64,000 nt of DNA, from the NCBI RefSeq assembly GCF_000143535.2, contig NC_037315.1:620001-684000 (forward strand). The letters run 5' to 3'. The DNA comes from Botrytis cinerea B05.10. Taxonomy: Eukaryota; Ascomycota; Leotiomycetes; Helotiales; Sclerotiniaceae. The notes under the pieces were generated by a model, which was not told where the DNA came from, made no database searches, and was given only the letters and a program-made list of their open reading frames with translations. The position numbers and the translations under genes were made by a program. Position 1 is the stretch's first letter. Each line of letters opens with the position of its first letter. This document shows positions 35,961 through 47,846 of this stretch, piece by piece.

Positions 35961-36368
35961 CTATAACCCTCGAAACCATTTATCCACATTCAGATGCTTG
36001 ATGAGAACCTCCTTCCATTTCTCAGTCTTCAGTGCCACCCCCTTCGGCAGACGAAACAAATCCGCCAATGACAATTCATCTCCCGCGACATACTTCCACC
36101 TTGAAAAAAACTGTGCTGAAGCAGTCCAAAATATTATCCAAGTCTAATGCGGCCTCTGGGGAACCTGTGTTGAGCTGAGATACAAAAATACTACAGAGAC
36201 TCGAGACTCTGCAAAATACAGGATTGAGGAAATCTTTTTAAACTCCTTAGTCCCATAGTCTCTTATTGCGTACCGATCTATATCAATTGGTCTAGTAGTT
36301 TTCTTCTCGAGAATCGTGAATAGCGCGCCGGATGTGGACATAATTGGGCCGTACAGTTTGAGAACCAT
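35961..36368 (-). pseudogene. Glutathione S-transferase relic
   Basis: The ATG at 36368 opens a GST N terminus (MVLKLYGPIMSTS, then TILEKK). The thioredoxin-fold remainder and most of the helical domain are missing or unrecognisable. A GST C terminus follows near the 3' end: KYVAGDELSLADLFRLPKG and LNVDKWFRGL before the stop at 35961-35963. Reaching that end also needs a one-base shift at an A7 run (36104-36110 on the plus strand). The spacing (about 135 codons against a usual 210-220) shows an internal deletion. Full-length fungal GSTs conjugate glutathione to electrophiles. This copy cannot fold as such. Confidence 0.7.
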
Positions 36369-37985
36369 TTTCGCTAGCTGAGTGTCACGCTTGAGGATAG
36401 GGGGGTGAGCTGATAAGTGATTAATGGAGTTGAAGTTGTCTTGCAATAGATAGAAAGGAGTTGCTGGGGATTGTGGATATGAGGAATGAAGTTGAGGTAC
36501 CTAGGGATGTATGCAGCTACTAGTGCTCACTATTGCTATAGTTCCACACTATCCAGGCAATAAACATACCGCGTCGTACATAATCATTCTACTCATATAC
36601 TGCCTATGAAATAAGTATCATTTCCAAACAATTCGCATATGCACCCATTGAGCCTTATATTACTTGGCATGTTAGGGAATCCTTCATCGAAAGGTAATAG
36701 ACCACATAGACATGGAATTGAAGAATAAGAATTTATCCTCAACATACTCTTGCTCACTGATAGAGATGTTATGTATTCGGCAAAGTTTTAATAGGCTGAC
36801 GCAATGCTTGGGGAAAATCTTATGTGGAGGCGAAGCGATACTTCAGCATTCAGCTATATGAATTTCATTGAATTGAACCACGGATGATTGTTTTGAAATT
36901 CAAGTTTTCAATACATAGAATGTGCTTAATATCTATGCCGTCAAGTCTTGAAAGGCCGTGTAGAAAACGGATCAGGTCCTTTCGATCTCGATTTCACCCA
37001 AACTGATCCTTAGATTGCGTAGGTGAAAGACCACTGAATGCAAGCCGTGATGTTCCCTCCATATCTCTAGACAATCTGAGAGCCTGGATTACTGCTGTAT
37101 GAAGCGGCAACCCATCCATTCCTTTAACCTGGTCCATATCTCCTTCGTTGTTAACGTAGCTGTTTATGTTTCGAGATCAGCAGTTGGCGCTTGTTGGTCA
37201 AAGACTATTCCCTTGTGGTTGTGTGCCCATGGCTTCATACCCTAATACTATCAGCACTGGTCTCCATACATTTATTACGCTCTCATTCATGTACTTGTAC
37301 TTGATGATTTTTTCCTCTAGTCGCTCGAACTGTTATACCACACAAGCACATATTCCAACGACAATCCTCTTTCCACTGATTTCCTTTATCACTATCAATA
37401 TCATTCATTAGCATACATAATTAGATACAAACTCTGATCGGCTTTCTCAGCTTTCCAGATTTTAATAGAATGGCAATTTGGAAAAGAGAGAGTGAGAAGA
37501 AAAAGAAGAAGAAGAGTTGAACGAAATGAGAGAGTTACAGAGTAGAGGTAAGAAAGGTAGGAAGAGTTAGAAGAGTTAGAAAGTTGAAGTAGTAACAAGA
37601 ACCAAAATCCGAAAAGTTAAAACTGAGAATCCAAGAAGACTAAACTCTACGAAGTAACTTTTCTTCGTATATAAATAATCCAAAGACGAGTTTCTTGATC
37701 TCATATTTAAACCTCCACCGTTGATAAAACGTTGTGTATAAGGCGACTCAACTCAACCTAAGCCATCCCGATCACATATCTTCATCCACATCCTTATTAT
37801 TTGCGTGGCATACCACTTCTTAGATTTCGTTACGCTGCTACATTACCATCACCATCAGTATCTTAATCTCTATTTAAGTCCTTTTTGGCCCTTCGAATCT
37901 CATCACTACCAATACCAAATCAACAACAAACTAAAAAGATACCAACAGCATTTTTCTCGGTTCTTCTCTTTCTCCTATCTCTCTC

Positions 37986-38118
37986 CTATCTCTCTCTTAA
38001 TGTCTCTCTTAATCTCTCTCTTAATGTCTCTCTTAATCTCTCTCTTAATCTCTCTCTTAATCTCTCTCTTAATCTCTCTCTTAATCTCTCTCTTAATCTC
38101 TCTCTTAATCTCTCTCAA
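37986..38118. repeat. 12-bp minisatellite, about ten copies
   Basis: Unit TCTCTCTCTTAA with occasional TG for TC, repeated about ten times. It is pyrimidine-rich on the plus strand. Confidence 0.85.
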
Positions 38119-38221
38119 CTTCTCCAAACTTCCGGTTCTTACTCTGAGCTATATAAGAGAGAGGTGAAGAGAGATCACCCTTCCCTACTAACCCTCCCTC
38201 ACTTCCAAACTAAAATGTTGA

Positions 38222-38584
38222 AACATCAACCAATACCCATCAATACTCATCACGTCACTTCACACTTCACATTTCACACCAAAAATCATTGACTTTTCCT
38301 CCAACGCCCGCGACGCCAGTAAGCAAACAGAAACTCTTCTATCTTCTACAAAGCGACTTGGTGTGATTGCTCTGCTTGCCGGGCTAACTGTACTTTCTGC
38401 GCTTAATATATTTGCATATATAATATCGTTTTTATCTATGTATAGGGGTAAAAAGAAGCGGAGGATTGGATATAAAGGCTCAAATCCACACCCAAGATCT
38501 CAAACCCAAAAGTTGCAAACAAGCAAAGAAAGTAAGCAAGCAAGTAAGCAACAAAAGAAAGACAGTGCGCAGGTGAGTGAGTAG
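38222..38584 (+). CDS. Possible exon with one membrane helix
   Basis: Open frame without an ATG. It reads DFSSNARDASKQTETLLSS, then a strong hydrophobic helix (VIALLAGLTVLSALNIFAY plus IISFL), then the positive stop-transfer RGKKKRR. This resembles a type-II or tail membrane protein exon. No matching upstream exon or start is clear, and the neighbouring sequence is repeat-rich, so it may be chance. Confidence 0.2.
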   Translation, partial: NINQYPSILITSLHTSHFTPKIIDFSSNARDASKQTETLLSSTKRLGVIALLAGLTVLSALNIFAYIISFLSMYRGKKKRRIGYKGSNPHPRSQTQKLQTSKESKQASKQQKKDSAQVSE

Positions 38585-39458
38585 ATAGGATCTGATGAAT
38601 AGAAAAGATAAACACACATCTCTATACCACAAACCCAACCCAAATCAAGCCCACACCCGATCGATAAATCACTAATACGCTTACACTATTGATAGGCAGT
38701 TGAGATACTATTTACAATCTATACTACCACCACGCTCCCCTATTATTATCACTCTTACCCTCACCCTCACCCTCACAACACAGGATTTCCATCCTCGACG
38801 TAACATAACGACACTTGAAATCCCGAGAGAGAGAGAGAGAGAGAGAGGAGTAGAAGGGTCGAAGCGAGATCCATTCTTCTATCTATATATGTAGCAAGAT
38901 AGCAAGGTAGCAAGTAGCTATATAGCTTGTCAATCTTAAGCGTCAAGTTAGTTTAGGTAAATGACTGGTCGGTCTACTTGGATTCAAATCTAGCAAACCA
39001 ACTCCAAAGCACTGAGAATACACAGAACAGATAGAGCAGAACTGAATATTCAGCAGGATGAAAAGTCACAAGATACAAGATACAAGATACATAACAGGAA
39101 AGAATATACATATAATACAAAAGACAAACGAACATGAACGAAAAAGATAAAGATTATAAAAGTGAGAAATCTACATAGCTATATATATATATATCATACT
39201 GTTTATTGATTATCATCTTTTCTCCCTCCAAAATACAATGAAAAAGAAATGAATGAATGAATGAATATATTTACATTTGGCATATAAGATATAAATAGAC
39301 GCTGCCCCTGCAGATACTCGTATTCAGATCACATCACATCATATCATATCGTATTCCCATCCATTATATCGTATCGTATGCGGATAGCAAGTGAGAAAGG
39401 AGAGCTGGCCGATAATGAATCTAGCAGTTTGATTCGACACTATCTGTCTCGTCTCTTC

Positions 39459-39567
39459 GTATGTATGTATGTATGTATGTATGTATGTATGTATGTATGT
39501 ATGTATGTATGTATGTATGTATGTATGTATGTATGTATGTATGTATGTATGTATGTATGTATGTATT
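39459..39567. repeat. (GTAT)n microsatellite, about 27 copies
   Basis: An uninterrupted GTAT run of about 109 bp, the longest perfect microsatellite in the window. Confidence 0.95.
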
Positions 39568-40060
39568 TAATCTGATCTGATCTGATTCGATATAAGTTAT
39601 ACGGATAGTTAGTTAGTCAGTGAGTTAGTTAGTCAATCCTCCCCAATGATCTCTCTTCAAACACGCATTGTGTAGATATTCGATACATCCAGCCAGCCAG
39701 TCAGTCAAATCAGACAAATCAGTAGTCTAAAATCCTTATTCCATCCCATCCATCCCATCGCACCTCATGTACGTCACCCACCATACATACACCACACACC
39801 CATCTAGAGCACAAACACGTAGAATACAACACGACCCAGTACAACACGAACGTGCCAAAAATAGCATCATGAGCAGTAGCATTCGTATTAGCATTCTCAT
39901 TGTAATCACGAGTGGATTGAGATGAGTTTGAACTCAATAATCCAATCCAATCCAATCCAATCCACCCACCTACACAGCACACCACTTTCCAAAAGCGAAC
40001 ACCATCACCACCACCATTGCTGTTGCTCCCCAAATAATCGACAATTATATCAAAAAGCAA

Positions 40061-40068
<8 letters not shown>

Positions 40069-40096
<28 letters not shown>

Positions 40097-40107
40097 ACCC
40101 CCCCCCC
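40069..40107. repeat. (GAAA)n followed by a C10 run
   Basis: About seven AAAG units to 40097, directly followed by ten C residues (40098-40107). Confidence 0.85.
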
Positions 40108-40636
40108 TAAAAAGATATCAATAATCTCTCCCATCCCATCCATCCCATCCCTCCATCCACCCACCATCGCTCGAAAAAAAAAAGAAGCAAAACAGTTTCA
40201 CAATATATCAAAGCAACTCCATCAAGTTACTATAAGTTATCCAAAACCAATCAAGAAACGAATTTCGCAATCTGAACGGTTAACAAGCCAACTGCCGACT
40301 TGTTATTATGTGGTTGAGAGACATTTTGATATTTTGATACAGGAGTTGAGTTGAGTTTGTTTTGTTTTGTTTGGGGATAGATGGATAGATAGATAGATAG
40401 ATAGATAATACAAGCTCGAATTAAAGAGATGGAAGATAATGAATTATCTATTCAGTTTCTGAGAAAGAAAAGAGATATGAACTCGTCATTGCTATTCATG
40501 TATGTATATGTATATATGCTAGTAGAATATTCTACTCTCCTCTCCTCCCCTCTACCTACGTATACACCATCCGGCACTTCCACTTCCACTTCCACGCCCT
40601 CCCCTCCCCTCCCCTATGTTTAACAAAGAATTTACC

Positions 40637-40671
40637 GATTTGATTTGATTTGATTTGATTTGATTTGATTT
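40637..40671. repeat. (TGATT)n pentanucleotide repeat
   Basis: About seven tandem TGATT units. Confidence 0.85.
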
Positions 40672-40817
40672 ATTAATCGGGATTCAGGTATCCCATCAGG
40701 TTAGTCAGTCAGTCAGTCGATTACTTCAATTGATTAATTCACGATTTATATACTATACCAGCAAGACAGAAAATACTCCATGGGAGAGAATGACTGACAG
40801 GCGGATAGATGATCAAG

Positions 40818-40849
40818 GAATGAATGAATGCATCATCATTCATTCATTC
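40818..40849. repeat. Perfect 13-bp inverted repeat made of (GAAT)n/(ATTC)n
   Basis: The left arm 40818-40830 is the exact reverse complement of the right arm 40837-40849, with a six-base CATCAT loop. Confidence 0.8.
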
Positions 40850-40918
40850 ATCATCGTCCTTCCTCTTCGTCGTCGTCTTCGGATGGATAATAAATAAATA
40901 AATAAATATGTATTATGT

Positions 40919-40986
40919 GTATGTATGTATGTATGTGGATCGAGCGAGGAGGGTAGACATACATACATGCATACATACATACATAT
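40919..40986. repeat. Inverted (GTAT)n ... (ATAC)n pair
   Basis: GTAT units at 40919-40935 face ATAC units at 40958-40986 (one GC interruption), separated by a GC-richer 22-bp spacer. They can form a hairpin stem of about 17 bp. Confidence 0.8.
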
Positions 40987-41237
40987 CCACTCATCATACG
41001 AAACTATTTGCGGGGTTGGGATGGATGGATGAATGGCGTGAGTGAGCTGATTGATGGGGAGGAGACGGTAGAGGGGAGAGGTACATTAGGTCCATGACAT
41101 GATTCTTTCTTTCCCACCCACTCTTGAGGGATGTTCGCATGTGAATGAAGACTTCGCAGTTCGTATATATGTACATACATATCTGAGTTACTATCGATTA
41201 ACTCACTGACTGGCTGGCTAATAAAGATTCGATATTT

Positions 41238-41360
41238 AGTCAGTTAGTCAGTTAGTCAGTTAGTCAGTCAGTCAGTTAGTCAATCAGTCAATTAGTTAGT
41301 TAATCAGCCAGCCAGCCAGCCAGCCAGTCAATCAGCCAGTCAGTCAATCAGTCAATCAGC
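41238..41360. repeat. Imperfect AGTC/AGCC tetranucleotide array
   Basis: Over 120 bp of CAGT, TAGT, CAGC and CAAT variants of one four-base register. Confidence 0.75.
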
Positions 41361-42597
41361 AAAGCAAAGCAAAACAAAGAAAAAGAGGTTGGTATATCTG
41401 TATGTACCGTATATACCGTATATACGCACATAGTATGTACTCCACAAATGTGCAAACATGTACCTATATGATTATTCTAGTGTGCATGCATGCATATGCA
41501 TATGCATACTACACACATTATACATACAAACATGGGATCTAGATACGAAGGAAGAAAGAAAAGAAAGAAATTTATTTGTATACTTTTGTGCAGAGTGTAT
41601 TTTGTATATGTATATGTGTGTGTGTGTGTGTGTTTGTGTACAGTATATGTATATGTATATGTATATATATATATGTATATAGTAAGTATAGTTAGAAGGA
41701 GAAGAAGAAGTATGTATAAGTTATAGTATCAACCAACAAGGAGAAGATAGAAGAGTCGGGAAAGAGACAAGTCCGTGCTAAACAAACAAGCTTTTGGGCT
41801 GTGTGGCGCATTTATGGATGGATGGGTATGGGATTACACTGGCACACTGGGTGGGTCGGTTTGGTTTGGTTTGGTTTGGTTATATCATATGATGGATGAT
41901 GTGAGGTGAGGTGATTTGATAGGTTGGTGGGTTTGTAGGTGTAGGTATCGATCGTATCGTATCCATAGGAGGGAGGGAGTACGAGGGAGGTGTCGCCGGA
42001 AGAGAGAGGTTCGTTTGTGCGAATTAGATACCGGGACGGGAACTGACTGACTGACTGATGCGAGATGGATGTGCGCAGAAGTGGGCATGGATGATCATAG
42101 ATGGGTGTTTATTGGAATTGGAATTGGGATTGGAGCTGGGTTGGTTTACAAAGTGCGAGATTCTATGGAGGAGGGAGGGAGAGAGAGAGAGAGGGATGGA
42201 TGGATGGATATATTATTCGGGGTGAAAAAGCGACTCTGTCATGTCCGTCTCGATGATATCCATCCATCTATTAGCCCAAACCAAAAACCAAAAAACCAAA
42301 CATCAAAGAGCGGAGCGGAAACCCACCCGAAAAAAAGAAGGGGTTCGCTTCTTCATTTCTTTTCTTCATTGATTCGTATGTGATCAGGACAAATTACGCG
42401 TTTTTTTCGGAAGTTTATATTTCGAAATGTAGTGTGTAGTGGGTGTTGTGTGAGTGGGTGAGTGGGTGGGTGGGTGTTATCGATCGAGCACAGGTAAATA
42501 AATCTATTAATTGATTGTGTTTGGAAAAATAGTAGTTAATAAAATAAAATAAAATAAAATAAAAGTTAATAATAATACTTGAGTGAAGAATGCGAAT

Positions 42598-42649
42598 TGA
42601 TTTCTGATTTCTGATTTCTGATTTCTGATTTCTGATTTCTGATTTCTGT
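42598..42649. repeat. (TTTCTGA)n heptanucleotide repeat
   Basis: About seven perfect copies of a 7-bp unit. Confidence 0.9.
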
Positions 42650-42696
42650 GTATAGAGTTGGATTTCTTCTGGGGGTTTTTGGTTTATACTGTTTGT

Positions 42697-42699
<3 letters not shown>

Positions 42700-42774
<75 letters not shown>

Positions 42775-42776
42775 AC
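42700..42776. repeat. Compound (CT)n(CA)n microsatellite
   Basis: About 25 CT units directly followed by about 13 CA units. Confidence 0.95.
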
Positions 42777-44076
42777 CCTCTCATTCGTTCTATAAACTCA
42801 TCTAGCATCGACTCCTGAGTCCTGACTGAGTATATAAGAAATTATGTATTCAATTCTCCTGTGGACTCTGCGCTGTAAAGGCTCCATGCCATCCATGGAT
42901 GACCCAAATCTAACCATCGAATTGAAAGGAGTGGGTCTAGGAAAATTATCATCGACAACACTTGCAGCACTAAAGCATGTCAATGACGACGAAAAGGTTT
43001 CAAATAGAAGTGGATAAGGGAAGGGAAGGGAAGGGAGAAAGAGAAGAGAAGAGCAGTATGTCCGGGTCGTACGAATCATCCGTTATGTGATGTGGTCGAG
43101 ATGATGTATTGGGATTTGTTTGTGTGTGTGTTTGCTTGGGGGATGGGTATTATTACATCTTATATCGAGATTGCCATGTATCACATCATATCATTTCACA
43201 TCGTATGCAGCATCTAGTTGATGGATATGTATGTGAATGTGAAATCCAGAGAACGGACTCCGGAGAAGTCACATAGAGCGAACGACCAAGTAAAGTTTGC
43301 ACACACGGCCATGCCGAACCATTTTAAGATGCAGCAGTTATCCTCTCTTGCCATTGTGAATCTGCTCGCTTGGATTGGATCGGAGTGGATTGTGGAATGG
43401 TCTGCAGCTAGTCCCTGACTATCAAGATATCAAGGTTAGGTGTGCTCGGCAGTGCTGATTATTGACAGCAGTGATTTTCACTCCATTGGCGAATGAGAGG
43501 GGGAGAATGAAAGACACGGCAGGGTGGGTGGAAAAAAAGAAAGGAAAAGATGGTTTGGAGTGGATCACGAAATGGGAAGGAAGAGGTGCAAAACAGAAAG
43601 GTAAAGAAAGGACAAAAGAAAAACAAGAAGAAAAATAAAATATAAAAAGATAAGAAATTAAGAGAATTGAGATTGAGATTGAGATTGAGATTGATATTTC
43701 GGGCGTCTCGGGCGTTTGAGCTTTCTCGTTTCCGTTTCCGTTTCCCTTTCCCTTTCAGCTGTACCGGGGCATGAGTGGTTGAGTTTGGATGTTGTATAAC
43801 TGAAAATGCATCTCGCACATCTTTTGCTCGATTGGCGTTGACGATTGACGATCGAAGGGTCAGAGATATCTTGTACCTGGATATGCTTGATAGATGCTTG
43901 GAATGTGCACCGTCGCGATGAACTGGTGGTGGGCTGTGAATGGTTGTTGTGGTGAATGGTTCTCGGCATGAGACTGCGACTACTCGAGTACCTAGCAGCC
44001 AGAGAATTGACACGGCGGGAACGGGAGGGTAGTTAGCTCGACGATATAATGCTGCTTTTATGATGCATGTTGTATA

Positions 44077-44152
44077 TTTAGATGCGTGTTTAGATGCGTG
44101 TTTAGATGCGTGTTTAGATGCTGTTAGACGCTGTTAGAGACTGTTAGATGCA
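44077..44152. repeat. 12-bp TTTAGATGCGTG repeat with decaying copies
   Basis: Four good copies, followed by shortened GCTGTTAGA-type copies. Confidence 0.75.
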
Positions 44153-44509
44153 GTGGAAACTTGGATGCATTTACTATACATTTACTATCCATTCACTAGA
44201 TGCATATCTAGTCCACTGTAGTAGAATCAAATGTCCGCTAGGCTTGGTATGGAGCACATAGCGAAAGCAAGTCATCATTAGGTCCAAAGAGAGTACCGTG
44301 AGTCCTGCTCCTTGCTCTCCTGATGAATCTAAAAACAGGATATCTCGAAGGAGAAAGAGGCGTTCTCAGATTCATACTATCATGTACCTATCTATAGTAG
44401 CGAGCATAACCAATAGTCACAATAAATAGCAATACAGTTTTGGACGGATCAGGAGAGTTCGAGTGGTGCACATCCATACTATTTGATCGAGTAAAAAAAC
44501 ATCTACGAC

Positions 44510-44557
44510 AAACTTTCGAGCGCAGCGAGCCATGGGGGTTTGGGGGCTTGCCCCCGT
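44510..44557. repeat. GC-rich palindromic element
   Basis: TTCGAGCGCAGCGAGC is followed by GGGGGTTTGGGGGCTTGCCCCC. The G5/C5 blocks at 44542-44546 and 44551-44555 can pair as a tight hairpin. It stands out sharply from the AT-rich, repeat-rich surroundings. Confidence 0.6.
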
Positions 44558-45750
44558 GAATAAACCATGTAGCTACAGTACACAGTAAGTACACAGCAAT
44601 AAGTACACAGCACCAAATGCAAATTGGCTGAATGGTGGGTGGATGGTGGATGGTGGATGGTGGATGGTTCAAAGTCAGTGTTGACTCTCCCAAGAAAGCC
44701 AAAAGTTACTTTTTGCATCTCGCTCCTGCGGTTCTGTGTATCACCCGCATATTAATCAGATGGGAGAGTGAGCACTCAACCAAGCACACGAAGGCGTTTT
44801 TCGTTTTTCCAAGAAAGTGTCCAACGGTTCAGAGGCCGCCAGAGTGATCGGGTCGAGCATCCCCTTGTCCGATACGAGTGCCACCATGTCATGCCATGCG
44901 GGAGGGGAGCGGAGCGAAGAGATGGTGGGCGGTGGCTGGGTGAGCAAGATAGATCCAGATCGATCATGTTCTCTTCTTCCTCCTCTCCCCTCGCCCTTTG
45001 CATCACCACCGGTAGCTACCGTCGTCGACTGACACTGACACCACGACGGGTTTTGAGTTTGAGAGGTTCAAGACATTTCCCTCTGCTCATCTCCCCAACA
45101 CATCACCTCAACACTGGCCTGGGACCTGGGTACCTGGGTGCAGCACTCTAATTGAAACTATCGTAAAGCTAATCCAGCCTCACACACCAGAGCGATTAGC
45201 AGCAGCTCGTCGCTCTCCACGGGACGAGACCATTTTATGAACGCCTAGGTCGGAAGAGGAATCAAAAGCAACGCAGCGAAATCGCGGGCGTGGATTGGCC
45301 AATCACGCCGCCCTGCGAGACACATTTCTTAATATACACTAAACTCAACGGAGGGTCTATCGGTCCCACCACGAAATGCTACTTGCCGCTTTCATTTCAC
45401 GTTGGGCGGACAGATACGATACGAAGCGATACATACGACGCTTCTTGCTGCGATGGGATGGCATAGCAAGTTCGCAAGACTAATTCTTCTGGTGCTTCTG
45501 CTGGTGCTTCTTCTGCGTACTTGACAAATCCACCCCGACTAGCTCTGCGGAGTATGGACCAGGAAAAGCAGACGGTTTACGAACGGCCATGACCATCCAC
45601 GACCATCCATGACCATTGCCATTACCATTGCCATTACCACTACCATCTCCCATCTCCCGCTTTCCCTTGGAATTTCTTGATCTATTACTTTTCCCACCTC
45701 TCCCTGTCTATTGGATAGGCTATCTTTCCATCCCATCCATCCATCCATCG

Positions 45751-45801
45751 CTCTTTCTCTTTCTCTTTCTCTTTCTCTTTCTCTTTCTCTTTCTCTTTCT
45801 C
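45751..45801. repeat. (CTTTCT)n repeat upstream of the Wsc gene
   Basis: About eight copies of a hexanucleotide inside a longer CT-rich tract (45650-46080). Confidence 0.9.
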
Positions 45802-46408
45802 CTTCCTCTCCTCTCTCCCTCCCTCTCTCCTTCCAGTTCCATACTTCTCTCCTCCGTCCTCCACCTCCCTCGTCGTCTCTCTCTCTCCCTCCAATTACCA
45901 TCTGTACCACCACCTCGAAACTCCACATTAAATTAATCTCCTGCTGTCTGCCCATTTTCCTTTTTCGTCCTCGTCTGCGTCTTCGCCCTCTGGCTCCTCT
46001 TCCTCCTCCTCCTCCCTCGACCCTTCTCGTCCTCTCTGGTCCTTTCGTCCATCGCCACGACCCTCCACTTTACATTCGTCCTTGTTCCTTTCACTTTCTG
46101 AAGGCGGGAGGATTTCACCAATCTCTTCGTAATTTCAAATTGGGGGAAATGGCTATCATTTTCATCGCTGTATGACGGATTGATCTGATTAATGAACTGG
46201 GTGATTGATCGACTTCACTCGATGGGATACCTTGATTGATATCTCACATCCTCATCCCGTTCGTGTGCAATTCCGCATTCCACCTGGCCCGACATTCCAA
46301 TTAACGGTTTTTTCCGGCAACAGCGAAGACACATACGATCATCGATAACCCCACGATTGGAAGAAAGACGAAAGCCATACACTCAACACGGAGAGACTTT
46401 CAATTACC

Positions 46409-47846
46409 ATGTTTTATTCACTGCAAGATGCTTATCGACGGGGCGTCGTCGCGATATGCCTCGTCGCCTTCGTCAAACATGTCCAGGCAATATCGATGGA
46501 GTATTGCTCAACCTTGAATACAGGCTCTGGCAGTGCCAGTAAGTCTACCTGCGTGAATCAATTGAAGTTCGACAATTACTGATCTTGCTCCCCGTCTAGA
46601 TTCCTCCATCTATCAATCCGATGGTCTATGTCACGATTTCTGCGTGGATGAATATGCATTTGCTGTGGTACAAGGGTCAGATTGTTGGTGTTCAAATTAT
46701 GTGCCTGGAACTACAACTTCTTCGAGCGATTGCGATACCCCATGCCCAGGTTATCCGGACGATACGTGTGGTGGAGATAGTTTATATGGATACATGTCTT
46801 TGACATTATCTCCATCGGGAACAAAAGGCGCGGCGACTACATCATCAACATCATCGACATCATCGACTTCATCTACGAAGGTTAGTACTTGAATGCAATC
46901 CCTTCGTCTCCTTGCCTTTCCCAACCTGAACCGCCATCTTCATGATCTATCGTGTGCCTTGAATGGCAACCCATTTGACTTGTTTTTCCATGTTAGGGAA
47001 CTACTTCGACTTCGAGTCCTGAACCAGTGACAACTTCTTCTTCAACTGCTGAAGCCACTTCTTCCGTTCCACCCGTACGCGACTTTCTCTGATTCCAAAT
47101 TTATTTGATTTTTTATCTATTGGAAAACAAATCACAGCCTGTGAGATGATCAAGCTAACTTTTCCGGACAGAAAACTACTGAATCAACGAGCTCCATAGA
47201 AGCACCCACTACTTCCTTAGCATCACCAACTACCGTTGCCGCTCAGAAGTCGTCTACATCTGGCTCGACAAGTTCTACATGGACACCCACTCCAATCATA
47301 TCTCTCGAAACTATTACCGGACAAGTTCGAACGGTTACTGTTACCCCAACTGCGCCACCAAATTCCAGCAGCAACTCGTCGGTTTCGAAAAGCAATGGAG
47401 GGTTGACAACTGGAGGTGCTGTGGGTCTCACGATTGGTCTGGTAGCTTTGATTGCAATTATCGCTGGTGTTACATACTTCTGTATAAGGAAGAGAAGACA
47501 AGAAAAGGCGGAACAATATGCAGCCGTCAACAGTCGAAGGGAAAGCCTCGCCGGCGTGGGTGGACCAATACCATCGAGAACCATGAGCGAAAATTCACGA
47601 TATGTTCTCGGCACGGATGGAAAACGCGTTGTCGAAGCATGGGAACCCGAATTGAGTACACCTGGATCTAGAAGGAGTCAATTGATGCCAGTGGATCCAC
47701 GATTAGATCCTTTCGCTGCTGTCTATCAACGTGGAGATAATAAGAGTCGGGAGAGCCTCAATACTATTCGAGATGATCACGATTACTCCAGGCGAGTCCA
47801 TCAACAAGGACCAATACTTCGAGCTGTCAACCCTGATCCCGATTAA
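46409..47846 (+). CDS. Wsc-type cell-wall stress sensor
   Basis: Exons 46409-46538, 46600-46880, 46997-47074 and 47172-47846 join in phase to 387 residues. A signal peptide (about 1-29) precedes a WSC domain with the expected Cys pattern (YCSTLNTGS, GLCHDFC, GSDCWCSNY, DCDTPCPGYPDDTCGG, YGYMSL). A Ser/Thr-rich stalk of about 120 residues follows, then one membrane helix (about 247-267, GAVGLTIGLVALIAIIAGV) with a basic stop, and a cytosolic tail ending DHDYSRRV and VNPDPD. By family, Wsc sensors detect wall stress and signal through Rho1 to Pkc1 and the MAP kinase module. A long CT-rich region upstream is likely promoter and leader. Confidence 0.92.

Larger units (their letters stand above)
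36369..46408. other. 10-kb gene-poor block rich in simple repeats
   Basis: No ORF here has convincing coding character. Di- to heptanucleotide and 12-bp repeats recur every few hundred bases (the main ones are listed separately), with CT-rich tracts rising towards the Wsc gene on the right. Part may be a long promoter or leader for that gene. An untranslated RNA cannot be excluded. Confidence 0.6.

Noticed and set aside
37805..38292. ORFs with LISL or LNLS repeats
   Set aside because: They are direct translations of the 12-bp minisatellite, not a protein repeat family.
38752..38780. CCCTCA-type repeats resembling telomeric sequence
   Set aside because: The unit is ACCCTC, not the fungal CCCTAA, only about four copies are present, and the site is internal. 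A plain microsatellite is the better call.
45539..46175. Overlapping ORFs of 106-154 residues on both strands
   Set aside because: They are translations of a CT-rich simple-sequence tract upstream of the Wsc gene (runs of Leu/Phe/Ser or Lys/Glu/Arg).
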